The notes beneath the pieces are model-generated. The model was given only the letters and a program-made list of their open reading frames with translations. It was not told the DNA's origin and made no database searches. 64,000 nucleotides of DNA, taken from the NCBI GenBank assembly GCA_032173965.1, contig CM063284.1, forward strand, positions 62,432,863-62,496,862, in the 5' to 3' direction. A program made the translations under genes and the position numbers. Every line of letters starts with the position of its first letter. The stretch's first letter is position 1. The DNA is from Sitta carolinensis. Taxonomy: Eukaryota > Chordata > Aves > Passeriformes > Sittidae. Shown one piece after another: positions 1-14,019 of the stretch.

Positions 1-1903
1 GGGAAAGTTTGGCCTGTCTTCATGTGGCAGGTGTGGAAATGGCATGTGTGTCACCTTGTAAAAGTCACTGTTCTGCTTTTTGTGTACCTTTCACCACCTC
101 AGCCTTATCTGCACTCCTCCAGGAGTTTTTTGACTTTGTCCCATTTTGTACCTCCCCAGTGATCAAAAAGTACAGCAAACCTATCATGGCAAAGATAGAT
201 TCACCTTCAGAGCAGGGAAGTACTTCACCACCATCCCCTCATGAGGCTGTCTGACCCCCAGCAGCCCCAATTCACCTCTCACATGCCCACCTGAATGCAC
301 TGTCAGCTCCTCTGGGGTCACACACACATCACCTTCCTGTGTCCAAACAAACCTCCTGACTCCAATGAAGGGGACTATCATCTCTAATTCCCTTGTAACA
401 GTCTTAGAACATTATAGATGGATAAACAGTCACCACATTTTTAAGGTCACTACACATTTGTTCCCATTCTAACAAGGGATCATTAACCTTGTTTTAAAAA
501 TACATAGGTTGGAGAGCAGTAGTTTGAGTGCTATACTCCTGTTTGGCTACAAGCACTGCCCTTGGTGCCAGCAGTTTGCATCTTATCAAGGATGTAAGCT
601 CTTCTGGGATGATGGCAAGGTTTTTTCTGATGGCTGAAAGCAAGGGTCACTCCGAGTAATTACTACAGCTGCCCCCAAAGAAACCACCAGCAGCAATGAT
701 TTATCACTGTTGGCACCACAACTCCCTGAGATGCCAGGAACAAAAAGGACTGAAGAAACAGTAATGAGACACCTGCAGTATTTCTAGGCATCCTGCTTTC
801 AGCAGCTGAAGACCTCTTGGTGGGTCTTCCCACTAAGCAAAGCTTCAGGCTGGGAGGAAGGCACAGAAAAAGGGGATATAAGGAAAAGTCATTGTGCAAT
901 ATGCTGTTTCTATCACAGATCTTGCAAGATGCTGTTTGGAGGTAGAGGGAAGAAGCCTGTTAGGGGATAGCAGGATGGTGGTTCTTGCCAAGGGTATTTA
1001 GAGACACAAGAGAAAGTTTTGAGTACCCATAACATATTATACTGAGGTGAATGGGCCACAGGAGCAACACACACAAAGTTCCAGGAAGCTTTCCAAAAGT
1101 GTTTCCAAGGTAAAAATATTATCTTTGTCATGTTTTTATTTTGAAGCAGTAAAAGGCCTCACACGTTTTACAGTGAAATTTTGGCCTAATCAGAATTTAA
1201 GGAATCTTCTTTAATTTCTGTAGAAAATGCTCAGATTTTCATCTGTAAGCTCAAAAAAGTCCAGTTAGAAGTTAAGATTAATTGCAGTCCTATTAATTTC
1301 CTAGAGCTGAGAGGGTCAAGATTTATGTGATCCAAATAAACCATTTAAAAAATTCATTAACGCCCTATTCATCTGCTTTTCTAGGTCTGCCTTATATTAT
1401 GGGTCATGGTCCATCATTATTAGGGGAGCCTGAAGCATTTGAAAGTACAAAAATATAAATAAATAAATTTTCCCCTTTTTTATTGAGATCACTCCAGATT
1501 CATCAACAAAGTTTTTATCTCGGGGGCTCTTTGCCCTGTCAGGGGCATCACCAGAGCCCTGTTATAAGGAATGAGCACAGCCAAGCAAAGCCAACCTGCT
1601 CTAACGTGGAGCCACAATGCTGTGGAGGAAAAAAACCACAGCTTTAATTTTGTCTCAATCTGTGGAAAAAAACCTCATTCCCTTATTCAATAACAAATAC
1701 GTTTCATGACTAATAACCCACCTAAACCTGTCTTGGCGTGCCGGATTTTCCCCACCGTTGTTTTGTAGGAGATGCAGAATCCAGACAGGACGGTGCTTCA
1801 GGAAATTTCCCTGCCGTTTGTCTTTACCAGTTCAGCCATTCCGCTCGCATCTAGCCCGGCACTAGAACCAAGCATTTTTTCACATTGTCAGGTACCCATG
1901 AAT

Positions 1904-1920
1904 GTCACTAGATGGCAGCA
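1904..1920 (+). promoter_or_regulatory. CTCF-type binding motif
   Basis: GTCACTAGATGGCAGCA matches the vertebrate CTCF core CCASYAGRKGGCRSY at all but the first C. It is the CACTAGATGGCAG variant common in occupied sites. It lies about 18 kb beyond the RNF144B stop codon. Binding is inferred from the motif alone. Confidence 0.5.
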
Positions 1921-4900
1921 AGAAACTGCACGTGGCAACCCGAAGGACATCTGCCCACGAGTGCCCCAAATTCCCCTCGCCTCCGGGCAGGGGCAGCTTC
2001 TGGGGGCTGGGGACTCACTTTGCCCGGGAGTATTAACCCCTTTTACCTGGGACACTGGTCCCTCGGGATACAGCTTGCTGCCCATCGCAGTTCAGCAGCT
2101 TTACAAAGCTAACAGCATCCTTACCACACAATAAGGCCACATAGATAGAGCCCAAAACCTCCCAAGTTTCACAATGGAGGCGAGTGTTAAAATTCCAAGA
2201 AGTTCGAGGGATGTTCCCATTTCCAAATTCTCTTTATGCCCTTTTTATCAAGTCTGCCTCATATCACTTCTCACTTTCCCGACAGTGAATGTGATGCATC
2301 CAGGTGGCAGAGAGGGATCTGTGGGAAAAGCCCTCAGCCAGCTGCATCTCCAGTCCACCCCAAATCAGGACGTCCAGCAGGAAATGCCTCCTCAAGAGCA
2401 TCTTTCCTCCAATGGCCCCTGGTTTCTTTAGCTTTTTCAAGCTGTGCTTAACAACAGCAGGGGTCACACACACTTGGTGTCAGCAGAGTGCTCTGCAGGG
2501 TGCTTTCTGGAAACCTTCCTTAGTTACCAGATTATCTGTCCTTCCATACTTCCCCACTATCTTTGTCTCTTCCCCTCTGATGGAGCTGTTTTCTCCCAGG
2601 GATAATTTGGAGCAGCTTTTCAGAGTGTTCCTGCACACACTCACTTCTCCTTCAGCTCTAAGGTCTCTGTTTCTTCCACCAACATCTCTTTTGTTTTATT
2701 TTCTACTAGAGCAAAATTTTTATATAACTGTACTGATCTGCATGACAGAATTGTCTCTGGCTTCCCCAGATCATCCCTCTGTCCTGACATACCTACAGAG
2801 ATGCTCTCCTCACCTGCCTAATGGGGTGGAAGGCCAGAGAAGAGAAAATAACTGGAATAACCCACTGGAATTGCTTCATTCTCTTTTCAGTATTCACTCA
2901 GAGGCCATGGACAACTTTGGTCACGCATCTGACCATGCATTGTGCATGCATCCTCACACCATATCCTATGACAGCTCCTCTCAGGGGGCAAAAGGATTAC
3001 TCACTACCCTGCCTTCGTCAACACATTGGTGCCTCCTATCCAGGGGTAGAAAGAGAAACATAAAATAGGATCTTTAAAAGGTATGACAATAGGCTCAAAC
3101 TCTTCTGTGGCACAAGAACATGGAGCAATGAGGCTGCTCACAGCTTTACTTTCCCCAGCTTTGTTTTCCACAAAGAGGAACCCAGCTGTGCATCTTCTCA
3201 AACTGTGTACCCCTCATAAGTCTCTGAAAGCAATGACAACCAGTGGCCATCTTGAGAGATTATTTTAAGGGCCTTCCAGTGCTGCTCAAGGGAAGCTGAG
3301 CAGGTTGCGCTGGGATACATCATCTGTCATGCTCCATTTTTAAGCTCAGTCTTTAGGTGAAGATGACAGGATGGGATTGAGGTGACTGCTTTGTCTACAG
3401 CAGCACAGTGCTTAAGTTTATGCCACACAATATAAAACACATATCCCCTGTATTTACTTCTGCAAGCTGCCTGAATCTTCCTGGGGGGCCCCAAACCTGC
3501 CAGCAGCAGCCCTGAACCCCTCCTGAATGAGCCACAAAGGTAAACACACAAATTCCTCAGTCTTGTATCCACAATAACCACCTTTCAACCCCTTGAAAGG
3601 CAGAAGGTGAGATCATGGGTACCTCTTACCAGAGGAAGGATGAGATCTGACAGACAGCCAAAGCTCCAGTTACAATTCCCCTTTGATATCAGATGTATTT
3701 AGCATCATGTGCACATAATTCCTCTCCTCCACCCAGCCCCTGACACTTATTCCAGAGCAGCCCACAGCTGAAGGAACTCCATATCTTATCTCTCCTCTGC
3801 AGCCTGCTCTGCCACAGGTGCCTGGTGCAGGAGCCAGGACCTGCCCTAGCAACCTTTTGCAGCCTGGACACACCTGGGCAGGGCTGGGGAGTGAGTTGGG
3901 AGGTGCAGCATCCCCCAGCTATAGCCCCAGTCCCATGGCAGAGGGTGAGCATGTGAGAGCTGCCAGTGCTGACAGCAACCTGAAAGAGTCAGAGGTCATT
4001 TTGGCAGACTTGTGCTTTGTACCTTAAAGCTGCACTAGCTTGGCCAGCTAAACTGACTTCCTCCTCCCTTCTTTGCTAACACTGCCCAGGTTCCTTCCTT
4101 CACTGCACTGGGTTTCTAAACACCAGCAAAAAAATATAGCAAAGTGAAAATAGGGAGCTCTTTCATACAGTCTATGTGTGTTTTTCCTTCCCTGTTAAGG
4201 CTGCTTTCTTCCTCTCTGCGAAAGCTTCTCCTTCAAAGCACACTCTCTGACCTTTGATGTCGCACCTAGACCAGTTAGTCTGCTGCTGTACCCCTCACTC
4301 TGGCAGTGATTCTCTTCAGAGAACCCCATTTCATTCAGAGGCTGCAATTTCACCCTCTCTCTTTTCCCAGCATTTAATCCAACCTGCTGCAGAACTACTC
4401 CACTGATATTTGCTAGCAGCAGCCAACCTTCAGCCTCACCAGCTTTCGATCCAACCCAGAAGCAGTCCCAGGGAAACCTCACAGGCAGCAAAAGGGAATC
4501 CTTGGCATTTCCAGACCCTTCAGAGTCCATGCCAAGAAGAAAATAGACTTTAGCAGGAGAAGTAGAACTCTGTTTTCTGATGTCCACTCAAAGATAAAGA
4601 TAATAATTTTCTAAAAGTCTAAGTACTGTCTGTGATTATCATCTGTATTTTCTACCTGCTGGGAAGGTCACACCCTGGCCCTTGCCACAGTGGCTGCTTC
4701 TACAGTTCCAGAATGCTCATGCAGCTTTGGGCCCAAAATGGTACTTGGCTGAAACCTCTGGATTAATCCTTGACTTTGTCCTATGGGGAGGGCAGCTGCC
4801 TGGTAGTGATTTCACTTAACTCTACCCCTTGCTATTGCCTTGGTTCACACCTGCAGAAAGGGGAAGAACAGCAAAGTCCCTAGAAAGCCCTTCAGTACAC

Positions 4901-7900
4901 AGAAGGAAGCCAGGTTGTTTCCAGACTTTTAAAGGCTCTGTTGCTGCAAGTAATAGTGAAATTTTCCATACAGAGGTGTGTCTTAAGCATTTCAGAGACA
5001 TCCTTTAACTTTGATGAAAAGCAACTCTGTTTTGCTCCCACAGAGCCTCACACATCACAGCTGAAGTGCACAGCAATCCATGGTAAAACCCTTATCCAAG
5101 TTAATGGGAAGTTGCCTCACCCCAGCAACAAAAACCATGTTTGGATGTGTCAGATGTTATGGTATTTGAAGAACCTAACCTACTTCCTTTGGCTGAATTT
5201 TCTCTTATTTCCAGAGAATCAGCCACTGCAGCACAGCCAGGCAGGGGAAGCAGAGCATGAACTCAGCTGTGCTGCAAATCAGTATTTAACCTTCCCACTG
5301 CCGCAAAGGGGAAATTGCAGTGTATGGATCTGTGTAGGGCCAAACCTCACTAGTTTATTCCATTTCTATTCCCACCCCTGCCAGAAATCAGATAACAGAG
5401 ATGGACCCCATCTGGCAGCTTGCATGGACCCATCCCCTCCTGCCCCTCTCTTCACAGATTTGGGGGGCTGGCACTTGCTCCATCAGAGCAAATGATATAG
5501 GTGCCCCATTATTCAGTTAGCAAGCCCACAGAGAGGCATGATTCAATTTCATCTGCAACCCCTCCAAAACCCTTGTTCTCACTGTTGAGAGCCTACTTTC
5601 TGGAGCAGGAATGTGGCTCTGCCCAGTGTCTCAGCTTCACCCATCCTTGAGGCCACACAAGGAAGATCTCTGGGGGAAGTGAGGGAGGAGAACAGAGAGG
5701 GACAAGGACATAAACACAGCCTCCTATTATTGCTCAAGGATGTTCAAATCAGATGCCGACAAGAGATATGCAGCAGAGCCCCATCTGCAGGGTCAAGTCA
5801 AGGAAAATATGCCCACCTGAAGCCCCACTACAGGCTTGAAAAATTCCCCCAAAGATGTTGGAGAAGAAGATTAGGCACTGGTGTCTAAGATGTCAGCTCA
5901 GGGCTCTGTCCCACCCCAGTGCTGGATCCACTAACAAAAGGCAAGACCTCATATGTCATCCCATGACTGCAGGGCAGAAGGGTCCCCACGTGCCTCCCCT
6001 CTGTGGGTAGCTGTACCTCTCTTATGCCCTGTGGAACCAACACCAACACCAGCTCAGTAACATACACAGGTCTCCATGGGGTAATTCATGCTGTGGTGTC
6101 CATTCATGTGCCAGTCCCTGAGCTACCACTGTGAGAAACCCAACTTCCAGATCCTCAAAACCCACCTCCAGCATCCAGAATTCACTTTTGATTCCTCAGG
6201 AGCATAAAGTCTGACAGTGTGTCCACCTCAACTACTTCCCAGCAGAGACTGGGCAACAATAAAGGAAAAACTGCTAAAATCCCTTCATGAAATCAGCTGG
6301 CAAGAATCCCACGTTGTTTTTTTGTCTTTGAGTCAGACAATTATTGTAATGTGCTTTCTGTTCCCTGGCCCCTGTTTTGTCTGTTCACCCATGTAATCCC
6401 TCACTTACAAGCTGCTTCCCTGACATGACACAGGCAGGAGATTCAGAGCAAGGAGCACAGCCAGCAATTGATGCTTCTATGCAGCTTTTCTGGCAGCTCT
6501 GATGTTTCCTGGGAATAGAGATGATGTAGCACAACCTGCAGTAACATTCCAATGGTGGCTATGATGGACAAGGAAAACTTTAAAAGTGCAAGACAAATCT
6601 CTCTGACACTCATCACTGTTTACCTCTTGCTCTCCTTCTCCATTCCCATACTCACTTTCTCCTCTGCACAAAGTCACTGGTGTGCAGTTGCTGTTCCTGC
6701 GCTGCTGCTGCTTCTCTCTCACACACCACCTGCCCTGCGCTCCTCAGCGATGCAAGGAGAGTGGTAAGCTGTGTTTTACCCCAGGGCATTTGACTGTCAG
6801 TACCACCAGCTTAGCCCAGAGATGCATCAAATGGTGCCCATAGATTTACTGTAAGTACCAGAACAGTAAATGACAGATTGCTACATTCAAAGCAATATTC
6901 GTTTTTTCTTTTTCCTTTCTCTTTCCCACCTGAGTCTTGCACATCTTTCCTCCACTGCTTTCCCAAAGATATAAGTGAAACACAAATTATACAGCATGAA
7001 ACAGTGCAAATGGTTTCTAGTTAAACCCTATTTAAAAATAAATGGCATCTTTGCTTTCAGTACATTAGCATCCATTTTTAAAATAAATCTTGGGGAGGAA
7101 GCTATTATACTTTGCTTGATGCAGTCCACAGAGTATAAAGCAGTCTCTTCTTCCTCTGTCCTGCCAGGCCACGGGAATGCTGCAGCCCAGCAGCAATCCC
7201 AGCAGGACCACATCAGTGCCAGCTTTACAGGAAGCTTTGGATATGCAAAATCCCATAACAAGAGGCAGAGGGCACATCTTCAGCCAAAATCACTGTCAGT
7301 TCAAAGAATGAGCCAGGGCTAGGGGGGACAAGGATGGTGGTGACCATGATTTGCAAAGAGCAAAATAACTTCCCCCAGAAAATTCCTCCATCCTCCCCCA
7401 GCAAAGCAATGTCCTACATAGCTCGAGTGCCTTATCACCCCTGGACTTCTCCAGGCCTTAGACAACTGCCATGTATTTAGTCTCAGATGCACTACAGCAT
7501 AATCACTTTTGGGAAGAAACTGGTCACTTCGGGTGTTCCAAGATCATCTCGTGCATATAAATATATAGTTAGATAATGGCAATTATATAAAATTATATGA
7601 TAGTATAATGATAACATATGAGTAATGGGGCTTATAATAACACCTCCACTGCCGAGGTCATAAGCAATCCTGGTTGTCACTGGCACTTATCTCAGATTAA
7701 TGACAGTTGCAGACGTGGACTGACACCAAACCCTGGGTCCGAGAGGGACTTGCTTTCCCAGAGCAGTGGAAGCAGGATTACTGAGTATCTTGCTGCTCCT
7801 GTACAGATCAACCTGAAGGAAAAGAGGTGAGCTGTAGACATACCAGGATATCTGCCAGGGTATCTGTGGTGGGGGCACACACTTCCCTCTAGGCCACCAT

Positions 7901-10514
7901 CACAGCCTAAGCCAGAGAAGCCCTTGTAGATAGAGCTGTAACACACCTCATCCCAGGCTGCACAGGCTCCAGGGTCTACTGGAGTCACTCAGGAGTAAAG
8001 GTGTTACCTGCTCACTTAGAAAAGCCACCAGTCTAGTTAAAAGCAAGTCTCTCCTTGATTTTAACTAGAAGGCTGGGTCTTATCATGCCTCATTAACACC
8101 CAAAATACATGGATGCAGGATCAGGAGACACAAGGTACTTAGGAAAGGAAGGGGGCACCACCCTCCATTCCCTTGGGTGGTGTCAGCAACAGATGAGGCT
8201 GCTGGAGGGAGGCAGGCATGCAATCCCACCAGTCTTGGTGCCCATTGCTATTCCAGGCTTGTCTCCTACAAGGCTGTCATCCCACAAAAGTTTATACCCA
8301 GGCATAAACTTGGCACAGGCCATATTGGCAGCAGTGGGACACACATGCACGTGTAACACAAAGCACAACCACAAACCCAGGCCTGGCACCATTGAGACCC
8401 AAGCCACAGCTGGGAAGAGTGACCAAAATCCTTAGAGGGATTATGAACCATCAGAAGCTTAGAATTAGGGGCTTGCTTTTAATTAACAAAGAAGTACATA
8501 CTCGATTTTTGCTGAGTTACCCCCTGTTGTTGACATACATGCTCTTTTCTTTGAATTCTTTTTATTGATCCCATATGCCTCAACTCTGGCAGCTGAACCA
8601 AGCCATCTTACAAAAAAAAATAATAGTCTTACACATTACTCCCATGGTTTGTTCTCCTAAAGAGGCATTTGCCTTTCCCTACTTTGAAAGTGTATTTCTC
8701 TCTCTGCAGTCAGGTTTGGTTTTTCTCTACAATATTCATTTCCAGAAGGATTTGAAGGGGCATAGAGGAAGGGTCTTGCCACACCAGGAGCTGCCAGGAA
8801 GTAAATGTGAGCAGAGCCCTGGAAGGCAAGAGAGATGCTGGGGCAGCAGCAGTCAGGTTTCCCCCTGAGTCCCCAAACCTGCCTCCTCTTCAGGCTCTTG
8901 TGAAGCATCTTGCATATGCCCTGTCCAGGTCCCAAGCCAGGATTCAGGACATTGGACAAAAAGCTTCTACAACATGACCCTTCCCCTTGTGATTCCTCTA
9001 TAAATGTGTCTCACCTTAAGCACACAGATAATTTTACTGGCTCATCTAAAATGGGATTGGGACGTTGCTGAAAGAAGTTGACTCATACATGGAAAAGAGA
9101 GGTGAAAGGACCAAATTCATAACAAAACTCTCCCTTCATCTCGCCATGGTAGGACCATGTCCAGGCTCCTTACAAGTGATGAACAGGTCCAAGCCAAGCT
9201 CTTGTGAAGCAGCACGGCCCTGCACAGGAGACACATTCACTGCCTCTCACAGCGCTCAGGCAGAGAGATTCTCTGGAGCAGCTGTACCGGGTGCCAATTC
9301 AAATAATCACATAACAGCATGAACAGCTGTGCCACTTGTCTGGAGGGAACAGGCAAAAAGAAAACCCACAAGCATCACAGTCTGGATGAGGGATGGGACG
9401 TTATGGGAAATCACTCATTTTCATAAACAGAATGAGTAAGAAGGTCATATTTACCAGCTGAACTTTAACCAGGACAGCTTTGGCTAACTAGTGAAGTGTC
9501 TTTTCCTCCAAAATCTACCTGCAATACAGACTGAAGCCTTTGGTTAAACACACATATCACCAAACCAAATATTATACATTTGGTGGGAAAAGAGGAAAGT
9601 TTTCTTACAGCCACCTCAAGCTTCCACTCCATCTATCAGAGTTCTCCTGCAGCCAAGAGCCTTAGACCACATATCAGGGTCATGTGAAGGCAACATAGCT
9701 CAGAGGTGGTAAAACGCAGCCAACCCACCACTACCACAAGCATTCTTCTGGTTTCTGAGGCACCACAGATGTTAGGCCCTGCTGCACTTCCTCACCCAGC
9801 CAAGAGGGACGCAGGTCTGGCTACAGCCCAGAAACATCCCTGTTACCACTTTGAAACCACTGCCCCTGAGGAGCCACAAACTGCTCCCTACTGAACCTTC
9901 GATGACACAGGCTGGAGGCCCCAGAGCGTGTCACATTTTAGTTGTTCATAGTCACAGCCTGAGCAAAGCTAGAAGTTTCCTTTCCATTCTGATTATATTT
10001 TTTAAATGACACTACCTCACTTGGTGCCACTGGCACTATGACACTGCTCACGTCAGCCAGCTTCGGCAGCAGACATGCCACAAGGCTTCTCCAGCCGAAA
10101 GATCATCAGGAACACTGCCTTCCAGGCAACAGCTAAATGGGCAAAGCATAGGCCAGCAAAGCTGAACACAGTGTAGCAGAAAACAGATTAATTCCCCTCT
10201 CCTGGCAGGGCTGAGGGCAGAACAACAGGGCTTAGTCAAGCTTCAGTATCCCAGGGAGTCAGATATTAATCTCTTGATCTTTCCCATTGCATATTCCACT
10301 ATCCTGGGAATCCCAGGGAGACCAGAAGGAGAAACCTCCAAATGGGAGCAGGTACAGTTAAAAAAACCTCAAAGCTTCCTTAAGAGACGTTCAGCTCATC
10401 AAGGCTCAAGGTCCTCAACTACTTCCTCTAGTATCCAGAGCGCTGCTTCTGGGCATACAGGGCACTCCCTGGAGTCCTCTTCCTACAGCCTGACCCACAG
10501 CACCCTATCCCACA

Positions 10515-10680
10515 AAATGGTTAGGGTTGTAAGGTTCTTAAGATCATCTAGTTCCAACCCCTTGCCACAGGCAGAGAAAATATCTAGTAGACCAGGTTGC
10601 TCAAAGTCTTAACCAGTCTGGTCTTGAACACTTCCAGGGATAGAGCACCCACAACTTCTCTGGGCAATCCAACCAAGCAA
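10515..10680 (-). mobile_element. CR1 LINE 3' fragment
   Basis: The plus strand carries the complement of a CR1 3' end. Blocks such as GATCATCTAGTTCCAACCCC, GACCAGGTTGCTCAAAG, TTGAACACTTCCAGGGA and CAACTTCTCTGGGCAA are in the expected order and spacing. The copy is diverged and about 165 bp long. Its left edge has lost the terminal ATTCTATG repeats. Confidence 0.88.
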
Positions 10681-11331
10681 CAGGATGTTCAGACACACTC
10701 ACATGGGTCAATCCAATAGCTCCCAGAGCAGCTTCCCCACTAGCCATGGTACCCAGGATGAGCAGGAGCTGTTGGAAGCAGCAGCAATCTCTTACCCCTG
10801 ACAAGTGGGAACCACACACACTACCACAGGCACCTGCACCCACCTGGGCCTAAATAAATTTTTTTTAACAAAGACCCAGGAAAATACAATTACCTACTAA
10901 TTAGTCAGTCCTCCAGGTTTCTGAGTCTGAACTCTTGATGCTGGCATGGATCTCAAGAAGGTGAGACTGTGAAATTACTGACTGTGCTTGATAATGGATT
11001 ATGTTAAGAAAAGGTCAGCATCAGGAAGGATTTTTCATTTATTACATGACACTACTAAGGGAGAAGACATGGGATGCTCTTACTCAAAGACTTCACCCTT
11101 CTGCAGACACTTTTTATAACCCCATTTTGAGAAATCAGAGATCCTGCAGTTTTCCCCTTCTGGATAAAACACAAGCATGTCTTCAGGTAGGTGTGAACAC
11201 AAAACTTGCTTAAATGCTCTGACAAGATTATTCCAGCATCCTTGCTGAATTTTAAAGGGCACCTATTGCTAGGTGCACTTCTTGCTAGCACAGCTAGAGT
11301 TCAGATTAGGGAAAGGAATTACAAGAAAGGA

Positions 11332-11354
11332 TTTTTTTTTTTTTTTTTTTTTTT
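11332..11354 (+). repeat. Poly(T) run, 23 bases
   Basis: This is a pure T run in intergenic DNA, about 0.65 kb to the right of the CR1 fragment. Confidence 0.9.
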
Positions 11355-12721
11355 AATATTGGATATCACAGTACAGTTTTAAAGCCTTGAGTTTGCCTGT
11401 TGGACACCTGTGAGACACTCAGCATGGCGATGGCTGCAGACACGGCTCACTACAGAGGTGTTAACAAGGTGTTCTCTGGGCTGGGAAGCTCAGCATGAGA
11501 CATCCCATGCAAGAAATAACCATGGCACCAAGTGGAAAGCATTTCCTCTGAGAAGTATGATTTTGTGGGTATATGGGATGTTGGTTTGGTTTTATTTTTG
11601 CTGTGGGTTGCTTTGGGTCTTTGGATTTTTTGGTGGTTTTTAATTACGTGATATCTATGGAAAGCTCTGAAGAAAGACAAGCCTTTTTGTTCTAATTTTC
11701 TGTGATTTCTGGCTTCCAAAAATGAAGAAGTTTTCAGACTGGAAAAGTTGTAGGACTTTAAAGAGATGGGAGCTGCCAAGCAGGCACCAGGATCAAAGGA
11801 CATTGGGAAAGGTACTTGCAAGGGCAATCCTTCTGAGAGGCAAGCCTTCGCTGCCTACAGAGGAGGAAGGATTCCCAGGAGCAGTCATGGGCCCCTTAGG
11901 GAAATGTGACAAAATGATGATGGCGTGGGCGGCACCACCCACAGGATCACCCCTGAGCAAAAATGGGAGACAAGGGAAGGTGTTTTAAGAGGGTGATGTG
12001 GGTTGTGCTTGTCAAACTGGAAGGATGGATCAGACTGTGGGTAGTGTAGAAGGGGCTGTGGGTATGGGTGAGTGGATAGCTGTGCGCACACAGAGGTTAG
12101 GAAGGTAAATGACATCTTATGTAATCTCAGAAAACATGGAGAGTTCAAAATTGAGGGATTTGGTTACAAATAACTCTGAAACAAAAGGCTTTTGAAGATT
12201 ACTAGTCTTCATGACAAGTGCAGGTGCAGGGAGGGAAAATTGCACCTTGAAGCTGGGATCAAATCAAATTTGAATCCATTGACTTTGTTTTCCAAAACTA
12301 CCCAAATCTTTGTGTTCCTTAGACTAGTCTGATTTGGAATTTTAAATATTGGAAATTCAGAAATGTGTATCTTTTTCCAAGAAAAGATTTGTTGGTGTTT
12401 TTCTTCAAAGTTGCCAGGTGAGGAGCTGGCAGTTCACTCATATACCAGGTGGGAAGCCGGGCAGTTTGCCCACCACTGGCAGCTGGTAGGCTGGCAGGGT
12501 ACCAGGCACACTGGCTGCCAGCAGCTGGTGTCCATCACAAGTCTGACAGAACAGACATATTCCCATCAGAAAGCTGGTTCCTCAGTAAGCAGCAAGATCC
12601 TCTGAAGGAAAAGTGCTGTGCTGGAAACCTTCAGTCTGCAGCAAGTCATCACTTTTGTTAATGTGTGGACTGGTAAGTTGCTCCTGCTTTGTTGCACAAG
12701 ACCGGAGCCCGCATGTGCACG

Positions 12722-12748
12722 CACACAAACAAACAAACCAACCAATAA
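12722..12748 (+). repeat. (ACAA)n short tandem repeat
   Basis: A few ACAA-type units pass into CCAACCAAT, in intergenic DNA. Confidence 0.75.
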
Positions 12749-13986
12749 AATTTACTCTGTTTAAGTGGAATAACATCAGGGCTGAATTTACTCTAAGCAA
12801 CTAGTGGGGGAAAAAATATACATTTATGAGCAAAATTTGAGCTGTAAGTGACAATGGTGGTATTCTCCTCAACCTTCATCTTAAAAAGACGTTCTGAAGC
12901 AAAACTATCAAGACCTTTCTGATAATGTATTGAGGTGACAGATGACACACACAGTTTTCAAGGATGTGTCAGCCAGCTGGAAAATCCTACCTTCAGACTC
13001 TGAGTATTTGTAGCTAAGCTAGAAATGTTTAATGGTAAACATCGCCTTCATGTGTGATGCTCAAAACCACAGCTGTGATTGTTTCTCATAAGCACTGCAG
13101 GATGTGGGTGTGTGAGGAAAGTAAGGAGCACGGATGTCTGAATGTGCATGGCAGGATGTAGCATTCCATCAGGACACTTGGACACTCAGAGCAGGAGGCC
13201 CCATTCTGCTGCAAGGACAGCCAGGGCTGAGGGAGCAAGGGAAGAGGAAGGGGGCTCTGAAGCAGCAGACTTTGCGTTGTTCAGCCTGCCACACATCCCA
13301 CATCCACTTCCTGGGGTAGCTCCAGCTCCCCCAGGTGCTCCTGATAGCTCCCAAGCCAGAGTCTCATGAGACTTTGCAGGGGAGCAGATCCTGCATCCCA
13401 CCTATGGACAGCAAACACCACTGCTGTCTGCATGCTAGTGCAGCAGCTCCCAGGGCTAATCCAGAGCCTGACTAACACTCTTTAAAAGGATTTTAATGTC
13501 AATTATTCCTGAGAAAGTAAATAAGAGTCAAGACTTGATCTCAGCTCTTTTACCTTCTTTTATCCTCAAAATTTCCATTTAACACATCTGATGTATTCAA
13601 ATTCGTTCCATAAATTTTCTATGTTACCTTTTTAAAGGCAGTTGAAGATTACAACGAAATGAGACAATGTCTTTACACTAATTTTTTAATGTTGCACATA
13701 TCGCATTTTAAAACATCAGAAGAAAATAAAACCCACAGTAAACCTTAAAGACAGAAAATAAATATAATTTTTATGAATATATGCAGAGAGAGTGCAAAAA
13801 AACTTCATCTGTAAAACATATAAATGCTGAATCATACCACAAAAAAAAATTTACAAAAGCACTCATTTCTTTATACACGTCAGCTTTCTTCTTATAAACA
13901 AAAATATTTTAACAAATCTTACAAAGATCAAACCCTTTTGCCCTTCACCAGAAGGAAAGTGGTGAAGAAAGTGTAGTACCTGGAGG

Positions 13987-14019
13987 AAAAGAAAAAAAAA
14001 AAAAACAACAAAAAAAAAT
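13987..14019 (+). repeat. A-rich low-complexity tract
   Basis: Long A runs are interrupted by single C or G residues. Confidence 0.85.

Larger units (their letters stand above)
1..13480. other. Intergenic DNA downstream of RNF144B
   Basis: I recognise no gene here. The longest open frame is 254 codons at 2304-3068 on the plus strand. It matches no family I know and looks like a chance ORF in stop-poor sequence. The notable contents are a CTCF-like site at 1904-1920, an AT-rich patch at about 7550-7625, a CR1 fragment near 10.6 kb and a T run at 11332-11354. In mammals a large gene-poor interval follows RNF144B towards ID4, which fits this picture. Confidence 0.6.

Noticed and set aside
4941..5495. 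184-codon plus-strand ORF in intergenic DNA.
   Set aside because: No recognised domain or supporting gene structure; consistent with chance in stop-poor sequence.
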